Source of the DNA: Lucifuga dentata
Lineage: Eukaryota; Chordata; Actinopteri; Ophidiiformes; Bythitidae
Assembly: GCA_014773175.1 (NCBI GenBank)
Contig: VXCM01005040.1
Span: 1-64,000 of the forward strand
Length of the DNA stretch: 64,000 bases
Direction of reading: 5' to 3'
Made by a program: the position numbers and the translations under genes. The notes under the pieces were generated by a model. It saw nothing but the letters and a program-made list of their open reading frames with translations. It had not been told where the DNA came from and did no database searches. Shown here one piece after another: positions 1 to 11,665 of the stretch (position 1 is the stretch's first letter; each line of letters opens with the position of its first letter).

Positions 1-78
1 TCCATCAGACTCAGCCTCATCAAGGCTCCAAAACATTGCTAAAGCCTCTTCCACGTTCATTTTTTTTCTTGTTGACAT
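1..78 (-). CDS. piggyBac-type transposase, N-terminal 26 codons only
   Basis: An ATG at 76-78 (minus) opens a frame that reaches the window edge without a stop and begins MSTRKKMNVEEALAMF. The short basic start followed by an EEAL...DEAESD acidic stretch is the usual look of piggyBac-derived transposase N-termini, and it sits in the right orientation behind the TTAA-flanked terminus at 549. The DDE catalytic part is outside the window, so activity cannot be judged. Confidence 0.5.
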   Translation of the reverse strand, partial: MSTRKKMNVEEALAMFWSLDEAESDG

Positions 79-549
79 CTTGTTGTGATCCTGTTCTTTC
101 TGTTTAGTTTTGTATTGATTATTTGACTCAAAAGCCTACTGTCTTCACTTAGCCTATATTTCAGTTTTGTTTTAGCTATCTATCCTCCTTGTTTTTACTC
201 AAAGCCAAAGCTAGGTTTTAGGCTAAGGGTATAAACAAAACACAATAGAGAAAAATAGTTTCTAGGCAACGGTGACGTCATCGTCAAGAGCGGGAAAAAA
301 GTAGCAAATATTGCTGCAATACACGGTCTATAATGCAGACGGTCATTATGACCGCTATGGCCATTTAAGGTAGAAACACTCAGATCCCTTTTCAGTTTTG
401 TAATTTTCATAAAAAAACAGTGTTAGAATAAAATATACACACATTTAGGAAAAGTCAGGGTCCTGTAGGTATATAGGTTTTATTTAAACAAATTTATTAC
501 ATTGCAAAATTTAAAAACGGTCAAAATGACCGCCTTGGTAGTTCTAGTG
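1..549 (-). mobile_element. piggyBac-like DNA transposon, 5' end (runs off window)
   Basis: Read on the minus strand, the element starts at 549 with CACTAGAACTACCAAGGCGG, directly next to a TTAA at 550-553, the target site used by piggyBac elements. The motif ACGGTCAaaATGACCG occurs at the tip (about 516-532), and a second copy, ACGGTCAttATGACCG, lies internally (about 341-356), as subterminal palindromes. The transposase start lies at the window edge. The other end is outside the window, so completeness is unknown. Confidence 0.65.
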
Positions 550-553
550 TTAA

Positions 554-1084
554 AACCTGTTTATGTTTATGTTTAGGTGGAAGACAAAGTAAAGGTTAAA
601 ATGACTCCAGCGGATTCACAGTTGCACTGATTATGAGGTAATTGGTGTGGGGGTCGTGACCAGTAACAAACACACCTGTGTCAGGTGTCTATCAGCCAAG
701 TGTGAAGCTGCACTGATGAAGTCTGAAAATTCTAACATAACTTTTCTTTGTTTTTGTTTTTTCTACTGCAGCTAATAAAAAACATGCAAACGTGAGTTTG
801 ATTTTCACTAATCATGACTTTGTGCTTGTTTAGAGACCGGCTCTTTTCTTCGTGTTTGTTTGGAGATTTTTCTTCGGCTTTTAAACCAGCCTCATATTAC
901 AGCCAGGAAGCTGTGAAGCATGCAGGTGAATTCAAAATTTATTTTATGGATTATTAATTTTTTGTTGTTTTATTTGAGCATGTTCTTTCAGATGTTCACA
1001 ACGGTTCACGTTTAGTTCACACTTAGCTCCATCCCGTTCTATTCTCTACACTTGTGACGGTCCAGGTACTGAGATGTCCCAGTC
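554..1084. other. Intergenic, no gene seen
   Basis: AT-rich sequence with no exon-like open frame, RNA gene or tandem repeat that I can support. Confidence 0.5.
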
Positions 1085-1420
1085 ACTCAGGTGATACCAC
1101 TCTCCTAGATTCTGTCTATCAGCAGGCGATTGATAAATTTTCCATTTGGTGTCAAGGTAAGTACCTGAATATTAACTTTAAAAAGACCAAAGATTTTGGA
1201 GAAGCCCAGCTCCATCCCACATGTGACTACTGATGGTGACATAGCAGAGCATGTGACACATGCCATGGCAGAGTGTGTGCACCAACACAAACACTTTGGC
1301 AGCATTATAGGTTGACTTTAGTGCCGACACAGTGGCAATTCATAAAAAATGTCACGACTCTACTGCCTTTACAAAACAGCGTTGTGCAGAATGAGAGTAA
1401 TAGTGACTTTAAAGGGGTCA
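1085..1420 (+). pseudogene. Degenerate non-LTR retrotransposon reverse transcriptase fragment
   Basis: The conceptual translation around 1100-1195 reads DTTLLDSVYQQAIDKFSIWC followed by a KYLNINFKKTKD-like stretch. This is the region after the catalytic YADD box in LINE reverse transcriptases (D..LL, WC...L.IN..KTK). Stops and frameshifts follow almost at once, with a possible HFGSIIG (usually YLGV/LG.I.D) near 1290-1310. It is a dead, short fragment. Confidence 0.5.
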
Positions 1421-1558
1421 AAGTTCAAGAGTATTCTGAAAGCTGTTTGTGTCAGACAGCAGATGCAGAATGTTTAATAACGGAATCAAAGAAGAAGAGT
1501 TTGATCCTTTTTATCTTAAAATTCTACGACAAGATGAGCATCAGTTGATTCATATAGG

Positions 1559-1740
1559 ACGATGAAGAGGAGCAGAGAGGAGGTTTGATTTTAGCAGCAC
1601 TCTGAGGAGACGAGCGATGAAGAGCAGAGAGGAGGTTTGATTTTAGCAGCACTCTGAGGAGACGAGCGATGAAGAGCAGAGAGGAGGTTTGATTTTAGCA
1701 GCACTCTGAGGAGACGAGCGATGAAGAGGAGCAGAGAGCT
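1559..1740. repeat. Minisatellite, about 52-bp unit, 3 copies plus a partial
   Basis: Near-identical copies of a unit that begins GATGAAGAGCAGAGAGGAGG and ends GAGGAGACGAGC. The first copy carries a 3-base AGG insertion. Confidence 0.9.
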
Positions 1741-1825
1741 TTTAGTGTCTGAGTGATTTAAAGCATCAGAGAGCAGCTGGTGTCCAACAACTCTTCACCT
1801 CCATCTCTGCTCTTTTCATCTCTTC

Positions 1826-2600
1826 ATGGCTGCATCAACTGTCCTGGGAGTACCAGGGGCCCGCATGCCACGCAGAACCCAGCACGCCACAGACATCACA
1901 CAAAACACAGAGGTAAAACGAGTTCTGTCTCCAAATACTAAAAAGTAAAATCGTTTTTGACTGTAAAATGTGAATCTGCAAATTAACAAAAGTAATCCAT
2001 AATTAGTAATTAATTAAACATAAATAGTAACTAAAGTAACTAGTAAGTACAGGCATCAGATAAAAAATTTAAAAAAAATACTGCAGTAAAAAAAAAAGTA
2101 CTGATAGTGGTGAAGTATTTGAACACTGTAGTAAATGTACTGTAGTAAATGTACTTTATGTACAAATAAAAACAAAAATGACTGAGTTCACTCCTGATAA
2201 TTAAAAATTCAGGTTATTAAAAAAATATTTCAATTCTCCACTTTTCTNTCCCCCCCCCCTTCTTTTTCTCCTCCTCCTTCCCCTCTTCTCCTCCTCCTCT
2301 GCTTTCATCTTTCTACCTGCTTAAGTTTTTTCTCACTAATGTTCTTGTTTTGTTTCAGTGGTTGAAACCCATCTGTTCACCCCTCCATCCCCCTCCNCCT
2401 CCTCCCCCCTCCCCCTTCATCCTCTACTTCTCTCGACCTTTTCTTCTCCTCAGCATCGCTCCTTCTCTTCTCTCCTCATGTTGACTAAACAAACACAAAA
2501 TATGAATCACCTTAAATTAAGATTAATTCAGATTAACATTAATGACATCAAAATGTTGAACCAGATGTTAAAACCAATAAAGTGTAGAAATAAGAAATAA
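1826..2600 (+). other. Possible two-exon transcript, unrecognised, weak
   Basis: An ATG at 1826 opens MAASTVLGVPGARMPRRTQH and ends at a good donor (AGAG|GTAAAA after 1912). A plausible acceptor (TTTCAG before 2359) leads into a T/C-rich second block, and AATAAA lies at about 2577-2582. Direct joining gives a short proline-rich end. Another frame through exon 2 stays open to a stop at about 2600. I recognise no family, and a single N sits inside the second block. It could equally be non-coding or chance. Confidence 0.2.
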
Positions 2601-2675
2601 TCTTATGATGAGGATTCAGAGTGTTTGGAGTCAGAAATGTACTTTTTAACATTTAAATTCAATGACCAAAACTCA

Positions 2676-3289
2676 TTAAAGCCTCTAAAATGGGCATATA
2701 TATGTTTTGCATGTTTGAGCCCAATAAATACAACCTACATATATGTTATGTGACTGACTACATAAATGTTATGTTACTGACAGCCATTTTCTAAATCAAA
2801 TCACTGGATCAAATCACTGGAGTGGTGACTATAAGAATTGTTTTTCCTACCTTCCAAAATGTCAGTGGTTTCAGTTCATTCCAATACGACATAAAAATCA
2901 GCGTGTAGAGACGTGAAACGTGTTGAGATAAATAATCATCACGGAGAACAACATCTGCTTTTTTTTTTTTTTTTNTTTTTTTTTTTTTTTGTCAAACACG
3001 GAGCAAAACAGAAAATGTATGTCTCTGCCAGGAAGTATCGTCCCAGGAAGAGACGGTGTTTACCAAGAGACTAAAACAGCCACGACTTCTACAATCAAGC
3101 ATACCTGTCAGCAGGTGAAACTTTGAATTTTAAGGTGTTTGTATCACCTGAACATTTGAGATTAGATTAGAGGATTTAGCAAACAGGAAAACTAAAATAT
3201 GTTTGGTAAATGTTTGGCACTAATGTAACATACATGTGGGGAGTATTTATTAGACTTAAACTGGCAAAACCACCAGAATAGTCCTTTAA
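2676..3289 (-). mobile_element. TTAA-flanked non-autonomous element, copy 1
   Basis: Bounded by TTAA at 2676-2679 and TTAA at 3286-3289, with AGTCCT next to the right TTAA. It shares blocks with the better copy at 33403-33977, such as GTTTTTCCTACCTTCC and GGTTTCAGTTCATTC in the opposite orientation. An internal poly-T with a single N (2975) marks an assembly break. Confidence 0.55.
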
Positions 3290-4089
3290 AGTTTGATACT
3301 AAAGAATTAAAGTTCAGATTAGTCCTGATCTTCACAAACAGTTTGGATCTGACTTTCTCATTGATGCTGCAGTTTAATCACGTTTCCTGTTTCAGAGCGA
3401 TGTTCTGATGGCTCTCTCGTGTTCGTCATGAATTTACTGTTGTCATCAATGGAAAATCTGTAGTTTATAAAAAAAACATCATTCTGTCCTCATGTTGTTT
3501 CATATCAAACATCAAAAACGGCCAGCTGAAATGTTTTTGTATTACATCGGTTATTTATAATTATTTCATCGTGAGGAATGAGATGCAGCATCACCTGAAG
3601 CCACTCACACAGGTGAGGCGTGATGTCACAGATGCTGTCAGACGTTCCCCTGATCATTACACACCATAAAGCTGTGTTATTTTTGGCTCCTTACCTCTAG
3701 TGGGGCTAAAATGTAAAAGCTGGCTTGAGGGTGAAGTCGGATTTAAAGTCTAATTTCAGGTTCTAGACCTCATTTCTAGACCAGGTATATCACCTGACCA
3801 TCAAATCCTAAACTGGTTCAAAGCCTGTGGACAAATACGGAGACAAAATGTCTCAAAATGAGACAAAACATGTTCCAGTGATAAATGCTTAAATTTCAAT
3901 AGTTTAAGATAAGGAGCAGGTTCAGCCGTCCTCTGAAGCACCACTTCCTGTAAGCATCACAGGTGGGAGGAGCAAGTGGTGTGGCAGTTGCCATGGCAAT
4001 AGAGCAAGTGATTCTGATCAGGAATCCTATTTTATTCTTAGGTATTGTTGCTCCAGTTCACATTGTCACTGATGTGAAAAAAGCCTGAT

Positions 4090-4095
<6 letters not shown>
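3290..4095. other. Intergenic, no gene seen
   Basis: No open frame, RNA gene or repeat that I can support. Confidence 0.5.
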
Positions 4096-4128
<33 letters not shown>

Positions 4129-4134
4129 GTGTGT
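4096..4134. repeat. (GT)n microsatellite
   Basis: Pure GT run with one GC interruption. Confidence 0.95.
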
Positions 4135-4304
4135 TGAGCTGCAGCAGGGCATGTGTTAGCGTAGCTGACATTCTTTCTTTGGATCAGTGACGAGGACACA
4201 AAAACATCATCGATCATGTGAAACAGCTTCACCTTTCAACATGAATCTGCAGTAAAAACGTAACAAAACCTGTTTACATTCTACAATAAACACACAAACC
4301 ACAG

Positions 4305-4618
4305 TTAAACCTACCGTACCTCTGACATAAACCAGATCAACTAAACCTACCGTACCTCTGACATAAACCAGATCAATACTGTACCTCTGACGTAAACCAG
4401 ATCAATAAAACCTACCGTACCTCTGACGTAAACCAGATCAACTAAACCTACCGTACCTCTGACATAAACCAGATCAATACTGTACCTCTGACGTAAACCA
4501 GATCAATACAGTACCTCTGACGTAAACCAGATCAACTAAACCTACCGTACCTCTGACGTAAACCAGATCAATACCGTACCTCTGACATAAACCAGATCAA
4601 TACAGTACCTCTGACGTA
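4305..4618. repeat. Minisatellite built on CCGTACCTCTGACRTAAACC
   Basis: About ten tandem units made of two alternating lengths: a core with CTCTGACRTAAACCAGATCA joined either by ACTAAACCTACCGTAC or by the shorter ATACTGTAC / ATACAGTAC linker. CG/CA (RTAA) variants alternate, suggesting CpG decay between copies. Confidence 0.9.
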
Positions 4619-5475
4619 CATCTGAGATAACGACCAGGTGAATGTGTCACCTGGTCGTTTTGTTAACCCGGTGACAGTTAATAAAATTTTCATTTTTAAA
4701 AATCGTCTCTAAGTTTTTGTTCACAGATTCAACACAGAAACACTGGTATAAACTTTCTGTGTGTGTGCGCGTGTGCGCAGAATCTGTATTCCTCATATCC
4801 TCATGTGTCTTTGCAGGTTTAATCTGCAAAAATTGTTGTGTGTGTTTACTGAGTGTCTATTAATCTGTTTGATGTGATTTTACTACACACACACACTCTC
4901 TCTCTCTCTGTCTCTCGCTCTCTCCGTCTCTCCGTCTGTCTTTGTTTTTCCCCTCCCCTGGTCCAGACTTGTCCTGTCAGTCTCGTTAAGATAAACTTTG
5001 CGTAAATGAACTTCATTCTTCTTCGCTGAACCAGAAACACTTCCTGTTCTGTCATAACAGCAGAAGAAGAAAAACTTTGCTTTCATCTTTCCACTGTCTG
5101 GTTAAGTCACGTGATGTTATATTTCATACACTCACTGTCCAGAAGCCGTGTAACATGTTTGTCACTTTCTGGATTGTTGAAACATTGATTGTTGTTTTAG
5201 TTATTAAAGTTCACGTTGCTGCTTTGTATGTTATATGTTTGTCATGTAATGAACATGTAAACAGTTTTGCTATGGCTGAATGTTTGTCGTTTGTTACCAT
5301 GATGAAAAAACTTCTACACTCAACAGCCAATCAGAGCTCAAATAAAAGCATCACCTGACCACCAAGCCCCTTCTGCTGAAAGTATTCTTGTGTGTGTAAT
5401 GTGTATAATGTATGTTTGTGCATATGTGTGTTTGTGTGTGTCCACGCATATGTGTGTCCAATTGCTCTTGTTGTT
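4619..5475. other. Intergenic with short CA/CT runs
   Basis: Contains a (CA)(CT) run at about 4886-4925 and nothing gene-like. The open frames here lack splice context and homology that I can recognise. Confidence 0.5.
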
Positions 5476-6060
5476 TCCAGTGTTTCCAGTGTTGTTAGTG
5501 TTGCTGGTGTTGCTGGTGTTGTTGGTGTTGCTGGTGTTGCTGGTTTTGCTGGTGTTGTTGGTGTTGCTGATGTTGCTGGTGTTGTTGGTATTCCTGATGT
5601 TACTGGTTTTGCTGGTATTGCTGATGTTGCTGGTGTCGCTGATGTTGCTGGTGTTGCTGGTTTTGCTGGTATTGCTGATGTTGCTGGTGTTGCTGATGTT
5701 GCTGGTTTTACTGGTGTTGTTGGTATTGCTGATTTAGCTGATTTTGCTGATGTCGCTGATGTTGCTGGTGTTGTTGGTGTTGCTGGTGTCGCTGAAGTTG
5801 CTGGTGTTGCTGGTTTTGCTGGTGTTGTTGGTGTTGCTGGTTTTGCTGATGTTGCTGGTGTTAGTGTTGCTGGTTTTGCTGGTGTTGTTGGTGTTGCTGA
5901 TTTTGTTGATGTTGCTGGTGTTGTTGGTGTTGCTGGTTTTGCTGGTGTTGCTGGTGTTGTTGGTGTTGCTGGTGTTGTTAGTGTTGCTGACGTCGCTGGT
6001 GTTGTTAGTGTTGCTGGTTTTGCTGGTGTTGTTGGTGTTGCTGGCGTTGCAAAAATTGAT
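5476..6060. repeat. GTTGCTGGT nonamer array, about 580 bp
   Basis: Imperfect repetition of 9-bp blocks (GTTGCTGGT with variants GTTGTTGGT, TTTGCTGGT, GTTGCTGAT). Because the period is a multiple of three, more than one frame on this strand stays open. The resulting GVAGVVGVA or LLVLLVLL peptides are by-products of the repeat. Confidence 0.9.
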
Positions 6061-7255
6061 CTTCTCCCTGCCTGTTTATCTTCTGTCCCTGTGTTGATTC
6101 AGCACAGCAGTTTGTTTTAAAAGATGATCAAAGCTACCAGCATGTTGTTGTTGCCGGTGTTGCTGGTGTTGCAGCAGTTGCTCTGCTATCACTGTAGTTT
6201 ATGTTACCTCAGGTTTTCTCTGTTTAAGGAATGATCAAAGCTACCAGCATGTTGCTGGTGGAACCATGATGGTCTTAAACCTACGTGATGTTTCTGCGTG
6301 TCCTGACAGATGAACTGATAAAAAACATGGATGACGATGGACGGATGAAAGAGATAGAGGATGAGCAGAGAGATAAATGAGTGAATGGATGATGGGCAGA
6401 TTAAAAAGCAACAGGTATGACTAGTTTGGATCAAAATAAACAGAGTGAAAGCTAAACGCTAACATTTCCCTGGGAGACGTCCTCCGTTGAAATACTCCAC
6501 CGAAGAAACAAAACAGAAAACAAAAATACACATAACAGAATATAAAAATACACGCAACAGAATATAAAAATACACATAACAGAATATAAAAATACACACA
6601 TGTAAATTGCTATTACTCGTTACTATCAAGCTTGAACATAGTAAAATGGTCGTGTCATGTCTGTGTCGTGTGTTCATCTGAACTTTTCTCTCTTTTCACA
6701 AACACCTGAAGCTTTAATCAACGTGGTCACATGATCACAGGGTTTAATTAGCAGCATGTTACATGTTATTAGTTCTTACAAACATCATGTGATCGCTATG
6801 GCTCATGCTAACTGGCTGCCCTGAAGTTTATTTGTGATCTTTAGGAAATCAGACTTTAGGACTTGTTGAGGTGGAAGTGTTTTACAGTGTGTGTCTGCCA
6901 GCAGAGGGCGGAGCCTGGCCCTCACCTGTGCACCAGGTGAGTTGAGTGTGACTGCACATAATCCGGCTGTGTGTAATTCTATCGGCTCATCCTGTCGTCT
7001 TCTTATCTGCTAATCTGCTTGTCTCATCTCTGCTTTTCACACGCAAATCATTCCATCCATCTTCTCACCGGTAAATAAATCATCCCATCCCCCACACACT
7101 CCCAGGAGGCTCTGCACGAACCATAGTTTCAACTTCATGCTACACAGCTGTGATTTACAACACGCAGACAGACAAAGAAATAGATGGAGGCAGACGGAGA
7201 GAAAGACAGCCAGAGAAACAGACATACAAACAAATAGATGGAGAGACAGAGAGAG

Positions 7256-7289
<34 letters not shown>

Positions 7290-7369
7290 CTAACTACTGC
7301 TAATGTAAACTGTCCTGAAGTTTTGCAGAAGGAAAAAAGAATGAGTGTTTCTAATGGAAAGTAGTGACA
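6061..7369. other. Intergenic; short dispersed and tandem repeats
   Basis: Holds a 22-bp tandem unit (ATAAAAATACACATAACAGA-like, about four copies, 6520-6600), a duplicated block GATCAAAGCTACCAGCATGT at about 6125 and 6233, and a (GT)n run at 7258-7288. No gene is supported. Confidence 0.6.
6898..6911 (+). promoter_or_regulatory. CTCF-like core motif
   Basis: CCAGCAGAGGGCGG fits the vertebrate CTCF core CCASYAGRKGGCRS at every position. It lies in the intergenic stretch on the 3' side of gcm2. A 14-base match can occur by chance. Confidence 0.35.
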
Positions 7370-7545
7370 GAGGAGAGGAAATGAGAAAAGAGAAGTGGAG
7401 AGGAAACAAGGAAAGAAAACAAGGAGAGAGGAGATAAGGAGAGGAGAGAAAATGAGAGGAGACTAGAAGAGATGAAGGGAGAGGAAACAAGGAAAGGAGA
7501 GAAGAGGAGAGGAGGAGAAATAAAAGAGGAGATGTTAAAGGTTCA
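7370..7545. repeat. Purine-rich (GA/GGAGA) tract
   Basis: Almost only A and G on the plus strand, with irregular GGAGAGGA and GGAAAC repeats. Confidence 0.8.
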
Positions 7546-7639
7546 GAATGAGAACAGCAGAGAATTTTCTGTATTTCATGTCCAGACGTGTCCGTGTCAA
7601 AACAACATTTATTACTGAGACACACTGAAGACCGCAGAA

Positions 7640-9672
7640 ACCCAAACATCAGGAAAACATCAGCCAACGTCAGGAAAACATCAGGAAAACATCAGGAAAA
7701 CATCAGCCAACGTCAGGAAAACATCAGCCAATGTCAGGCAAAGATCAGCCAACGTCAGGAAAACATCAGCCAACGTCAGGAAAACATCAGCCAATGTCAG
7801 GAAAATATCAGCCAACATCAGGAAAACATCAGGAAAACATCAGCCAACGTCAGGAAGACATCAGCCAATGTCAGGAAAACATCAGCCAACGTCAGGAAAA
7901 CATCAGGAAAACATCAGCCAACATCAGGAAAACATCAGCCAATGTCAGGAAAACATCAGCCAATGTCAGGAAAACATCAGCCAAGTCGGGAAAACGTCAG
8001 AAAAACATCAGCCAACATCAGGAAAACATCAGCCAACGTCAGGAAAACATCAGCCAACGTCAGGAAAACATCAGCCAACATCAGGAAAACATCAGGAAAA
8101 CATCAGACAACGTCAGGAAAACATCAGCCAAGTCAGGAAAACATCAGGAAAACATCAGCCAACGTCAGGAAAACATCAGGAAAACATCAGCCAACGTCAG
8201 GAAAACATCAGCCAACGTCAGGAAAACGTCAGGAAAACATCAGCCAACATTAGGAAAACATCAGGAAAACATCAGCCAACGTCAGGAAAACATCAGCCAA
8301 CGTCAGGAAAACATCAGCAAAACATCAGCCAACATTAGGAAAACATCAGGAAAACATCAGCCAACGTCAGGAAAACATCAGCCAACGTCAGGAAAACATC
8401 AGTCAAGTCAGGAAAACATCAGCCAACATCATGAAAACATCAGGAAAACGTCAGGAAAACATCAGCCAACGTCAGGAAAACATCAGCCAACGTCAGGAAA
8501 ACATCAGGAAAACATCAGCCAACGTCAGGAAAACATCAGGAAAACATCAGCCAACGTCAGGAAAACATCAGGAAAACATCAGCCAATGTCAGGAAAACAT
8601 CAGCCAATGTCAGGAAAACATCAGCCAAGTCAGGAAAACATCAGAAAAACATCAGCCAACATCAGGAAAACATCAGCCAACGTCAGGAAAACATCAGCCA
8701 ACGTCAGGAAAACATCAGCTTACGTCAGGAAAACATCAGCTTACGTCAGGAAAACGTCAGGAAAACATCAGCAAAGTCAGGAAAACATCAGAAAAACATC
8801 AGCCAACATCAGGAAAACATCAGCCAACGTCAGGAAAACATCAGCCAACGTCAAGAAAACATCAGCCAACATCAGGAAAACATCAGCCAAGTCAGGAAAA
8901 CATCAGCCAACATCAGGAAAACATCAGCCAACATCAGGAAAACATCAGGAAAACATCAGCCAATGTCAGGAAAACATCAGGAGAACATCAGCCATCGTCA
9001 GGAAAACATCAGGAGAACATCAGCCAACGTCAGGAAAACATCAGCCAAGTCAGGAAAACATCAGCCAACATCAGGAAAACATCAGCCAACGTCAGGAAAA
9101 CATCAGCTTACGTCAGGAAAACATCAGCCAACGTCAGGAAAACATCAGCTTACATCAGGAAAACATCAGCTTACGTCAGGAAAACGTCAGGAAAACATCA
9201 GCAAAGTCAGGAAAACATCAGAAAAACATCAGCCAACGTCAGGAAAACATCAGAAAAACATCAGCCAACGTCAGGAAAACATCAGGAAAACATCAGCCAA
9301 GTCAGGAAAACATCAGGAAAACATCAGCCAAGTCAGGAAAACATCAGGAAAATATCAGCCAAGTCAGAAAAACATCAGAAAAACATCAGCCAACGTCAGA
9401 AAAACATCAGCCAACGTCAGGAAAACATCAGCCAAGTCAGGAAAACATCAGCCAATGTCAGGAAAACATCAGAAAAACATCAGCCAACGTCAGGAAAACA
9501 TCAGGAAAACATCAGCCAACGTCAGGAAAACATCAGGATAACATCAGAAAAACATCAGCCAACGTCAGGAAAACATCAGGAGAACATCAGGAAAACATCA
9601 GCCAACGTCAGGAAAACAGCCAATGTCAGGAAAATGTCAGGAAAACGTCAGGAAAACATCAGGAAAACATCA
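7640..9672. repeat. Two-kilobase minisatellite, 10/11-bp composite units
   Basis: About 2 kb is built from two short modules: A = TCAGGAAAACA (11 bp) and B = TCAGCCAACG (10 bp), with variants TCAGCCAATG, TCAGCCAAG, TCAGCTTACG and TCAGAAAAACA, arranged as AB or AAB. Neither module contains a plus-strand stop in any frame, so all three plus frames stay open for hundreds of codons (up to 674). The minus strand is closed by TGA in B. I call it non-coding satellite DNA. Confidence 0.92.
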
Positions 9673-10384
9673 GGACTTTGATCGTGAGCTGCATGTTTCT
9701 CAACCTGCAGCTCATGACAAAGGACAAAACCATGGGGAGCACAAAGTGTGTTTAATTAACGTGGCATGTTTAATTCTGCGTGTTTAACGAACACAGAGCC
9801 TTTAATTAACATGGTGCATTGAACTAATGTGTTTTAATTAAAGCCTGTTTTATACTTGAAGCATCCACAGGTCCACACGGACAAAATGATGTCACAGAGG
9901 AAGGTATGCTCCATCACATTGGTCCACACACCACCTTTTCTCCTGGCCGAAGACATTCCAGATTTCGTAACTACGTGCAGCTACGATTAGCTGCTAGCAG
10001 CCATTTTTGATACACAGCCTACAGTTACAGTTTGACTCAGTTTACATCAATGAATTATTTGTTTGTTTGTTTACAGAAAGACATTTTTACCCTAAAAATG
10101 ACTAAAGAATGACAAAATACTGAAGTTAGAGTCCATATAAAGTCCACGCTGTCCTGAAGACTTTTCATCCAGTCCATGTCTTATTGAATAAATAACATTT
10201 TTCCAGATTTGCATATGTAACACAACATATAACACTAAACATGACCCCTGACTCCTGACCTCTGACCAGTCCTCCATGAAACATGACCATCGTGACATTC
10301 AGTAACATCCAGATAAAAATTAAGTTAAAATAAACAAAACAGAAGCTGGTTTTTGATATTTTCAATAAGAATTCGGTCTGTTAC
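9673..10384. other. Intergenic, downstream of gcm2
   Basis: AT-rich. It has three scattered TTTAATTAA blocks (9750-9845) and no gene. Part of it may be the distal gcm2 3' UTR, but I see no clear minus-strand polyadenylation signal. Confidence 0.4.
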
Positions 10385-10745
10385 ATCGTCAGCTGTCATA
10401 ACAGTGTTAGCAGTATTAGTATTAGCTGTGTTAGCAGTGTTAGCCATGTTCATGTTAGCAGTGTCAGCAACGTCAGCAGTGTTAATATTAGCAGTGTTAG
10501 CAATGGTAGCTGTTAGCTGTGTCAGCAGCGTTAGCATTGTGAGCAGCAATAGGAGTGTGAGCAGCATTAGCAGTGTTAATATTAGCAGAGTTAGCAATGT
10601 TAGCATTGTTAGCAGTGTGAGCAGCATTAGCAGTGTGAGCAGTATTAGCAGTGTTAGCAGCGTCAGTGGTGTTAGCAGTGTGAGCAGCATTAGCAGTGTT
10701 AGCAGTGTCAGCAGCATTAGCAGTGTTAGCAGTTAGCAGTAGGAC
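10385..10745. repeat. GTTAGCAGT/GTGAGCAGC minisatellite in the gcm2 3' UTR
   Basis: Tandem 9-12-bp units (GTTAGCAGTGT, GTGAGCAGCATTAGCAGT) that stop only about 15 bp from the gcm2 stop codon on the 3' side. Long low-complexity open frames on both strands follow from it. Confidence 0.85.
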
Positions 10746-10758
10746 GCTGTAACAGCAC

Positions 10759-11617
10759 TCAGTAGTCATCGTAGCGGTAGCTGTTGGCGTAGGTGTAGCG
10801 GTAGTCGTAGCCATCTGCTCGCTCTGTTTTGGTCTGCAGAGATTCAGGCTGAAACGACAGAGATTTGATGACTCCTCCTGACTCCTCAGTCACTTTGACT
10901 TCAGTGGAGTAAGAGGAGGAGGTGTCATCCAGCAGGGAGGAGCAGCCAGGGAGGATGGTGTGTTTGGGGGGAGCGCAGGCCTGATAGGACGGGAGGCCCG
11001 GAGGCTTGGGGCAAGCCTGGTAANGTTTGGGGGGAGCGCAGGCCTGATAGGACGGGAGGCCCGGAGGCTTGGGGCAAGCCTGGTAAGGAGGAAGAGCAGC
11101 AGGAGGCTTTGGACAGGGCTGATAGGAGACCTGAGGAGGAGGAAGAGGAGGAGAATTTCACAGATGAGAATATGAATATTAAAGGAATTTACAATGTTGT
11201 AAATCTGTGTGGAGATTTACTCTGCTGATCTCATCTGAATAATGAGTAAAATAATTAGCCAGTGTCAGTGACACAGTCCAGACATCGTTAAGTTGACGAG
11301 CTCGTTTTCATGATGACAAATATGTTATTAATCCAACTTATTAGGGTTTGATGTTGCTGTTATTGGCTCTGCTGACCTTGGTTGTCGTGGTGATAATAGT
11401 CTGCAGTGGTGCGGGGGATCCCGGACCGTTGCCAGGGTAACGGCAGGGGTAATCTGTGCTGTAGTAGTGGTGGTTTTCGGGAAAGGGGGCAGAGCCTTTC
11501 AGCAGCTCCTTCCAGCCTGAAGGTGGCTTGGTCTGTGGCTCAAAGGAGGAGGAGGCTGAGGAGAGAGGAGCTGAGGATGAAGAGGAAGAAGCTGAGCCGC
11601 CGAGTACTGGAGCCACC

Positions 11618-11665
<48 letters not shown>

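Noticed and set aside
5390..6120. Leucine- or valine/glycine-rich protein of up to 242 aa
   Set aside because: Translation of the GTTGCTGGT satellite in several frames; no independent coding evidence.
7640..9755. 674-codon open frame (and 416, 221, 192 in other frames) as a repeat protein gene
   Set aside because: All three frames are open only because the 10/11-bp modules lack stop triplets. No splice context, conserved domain or codon bias distinguishes any frame.
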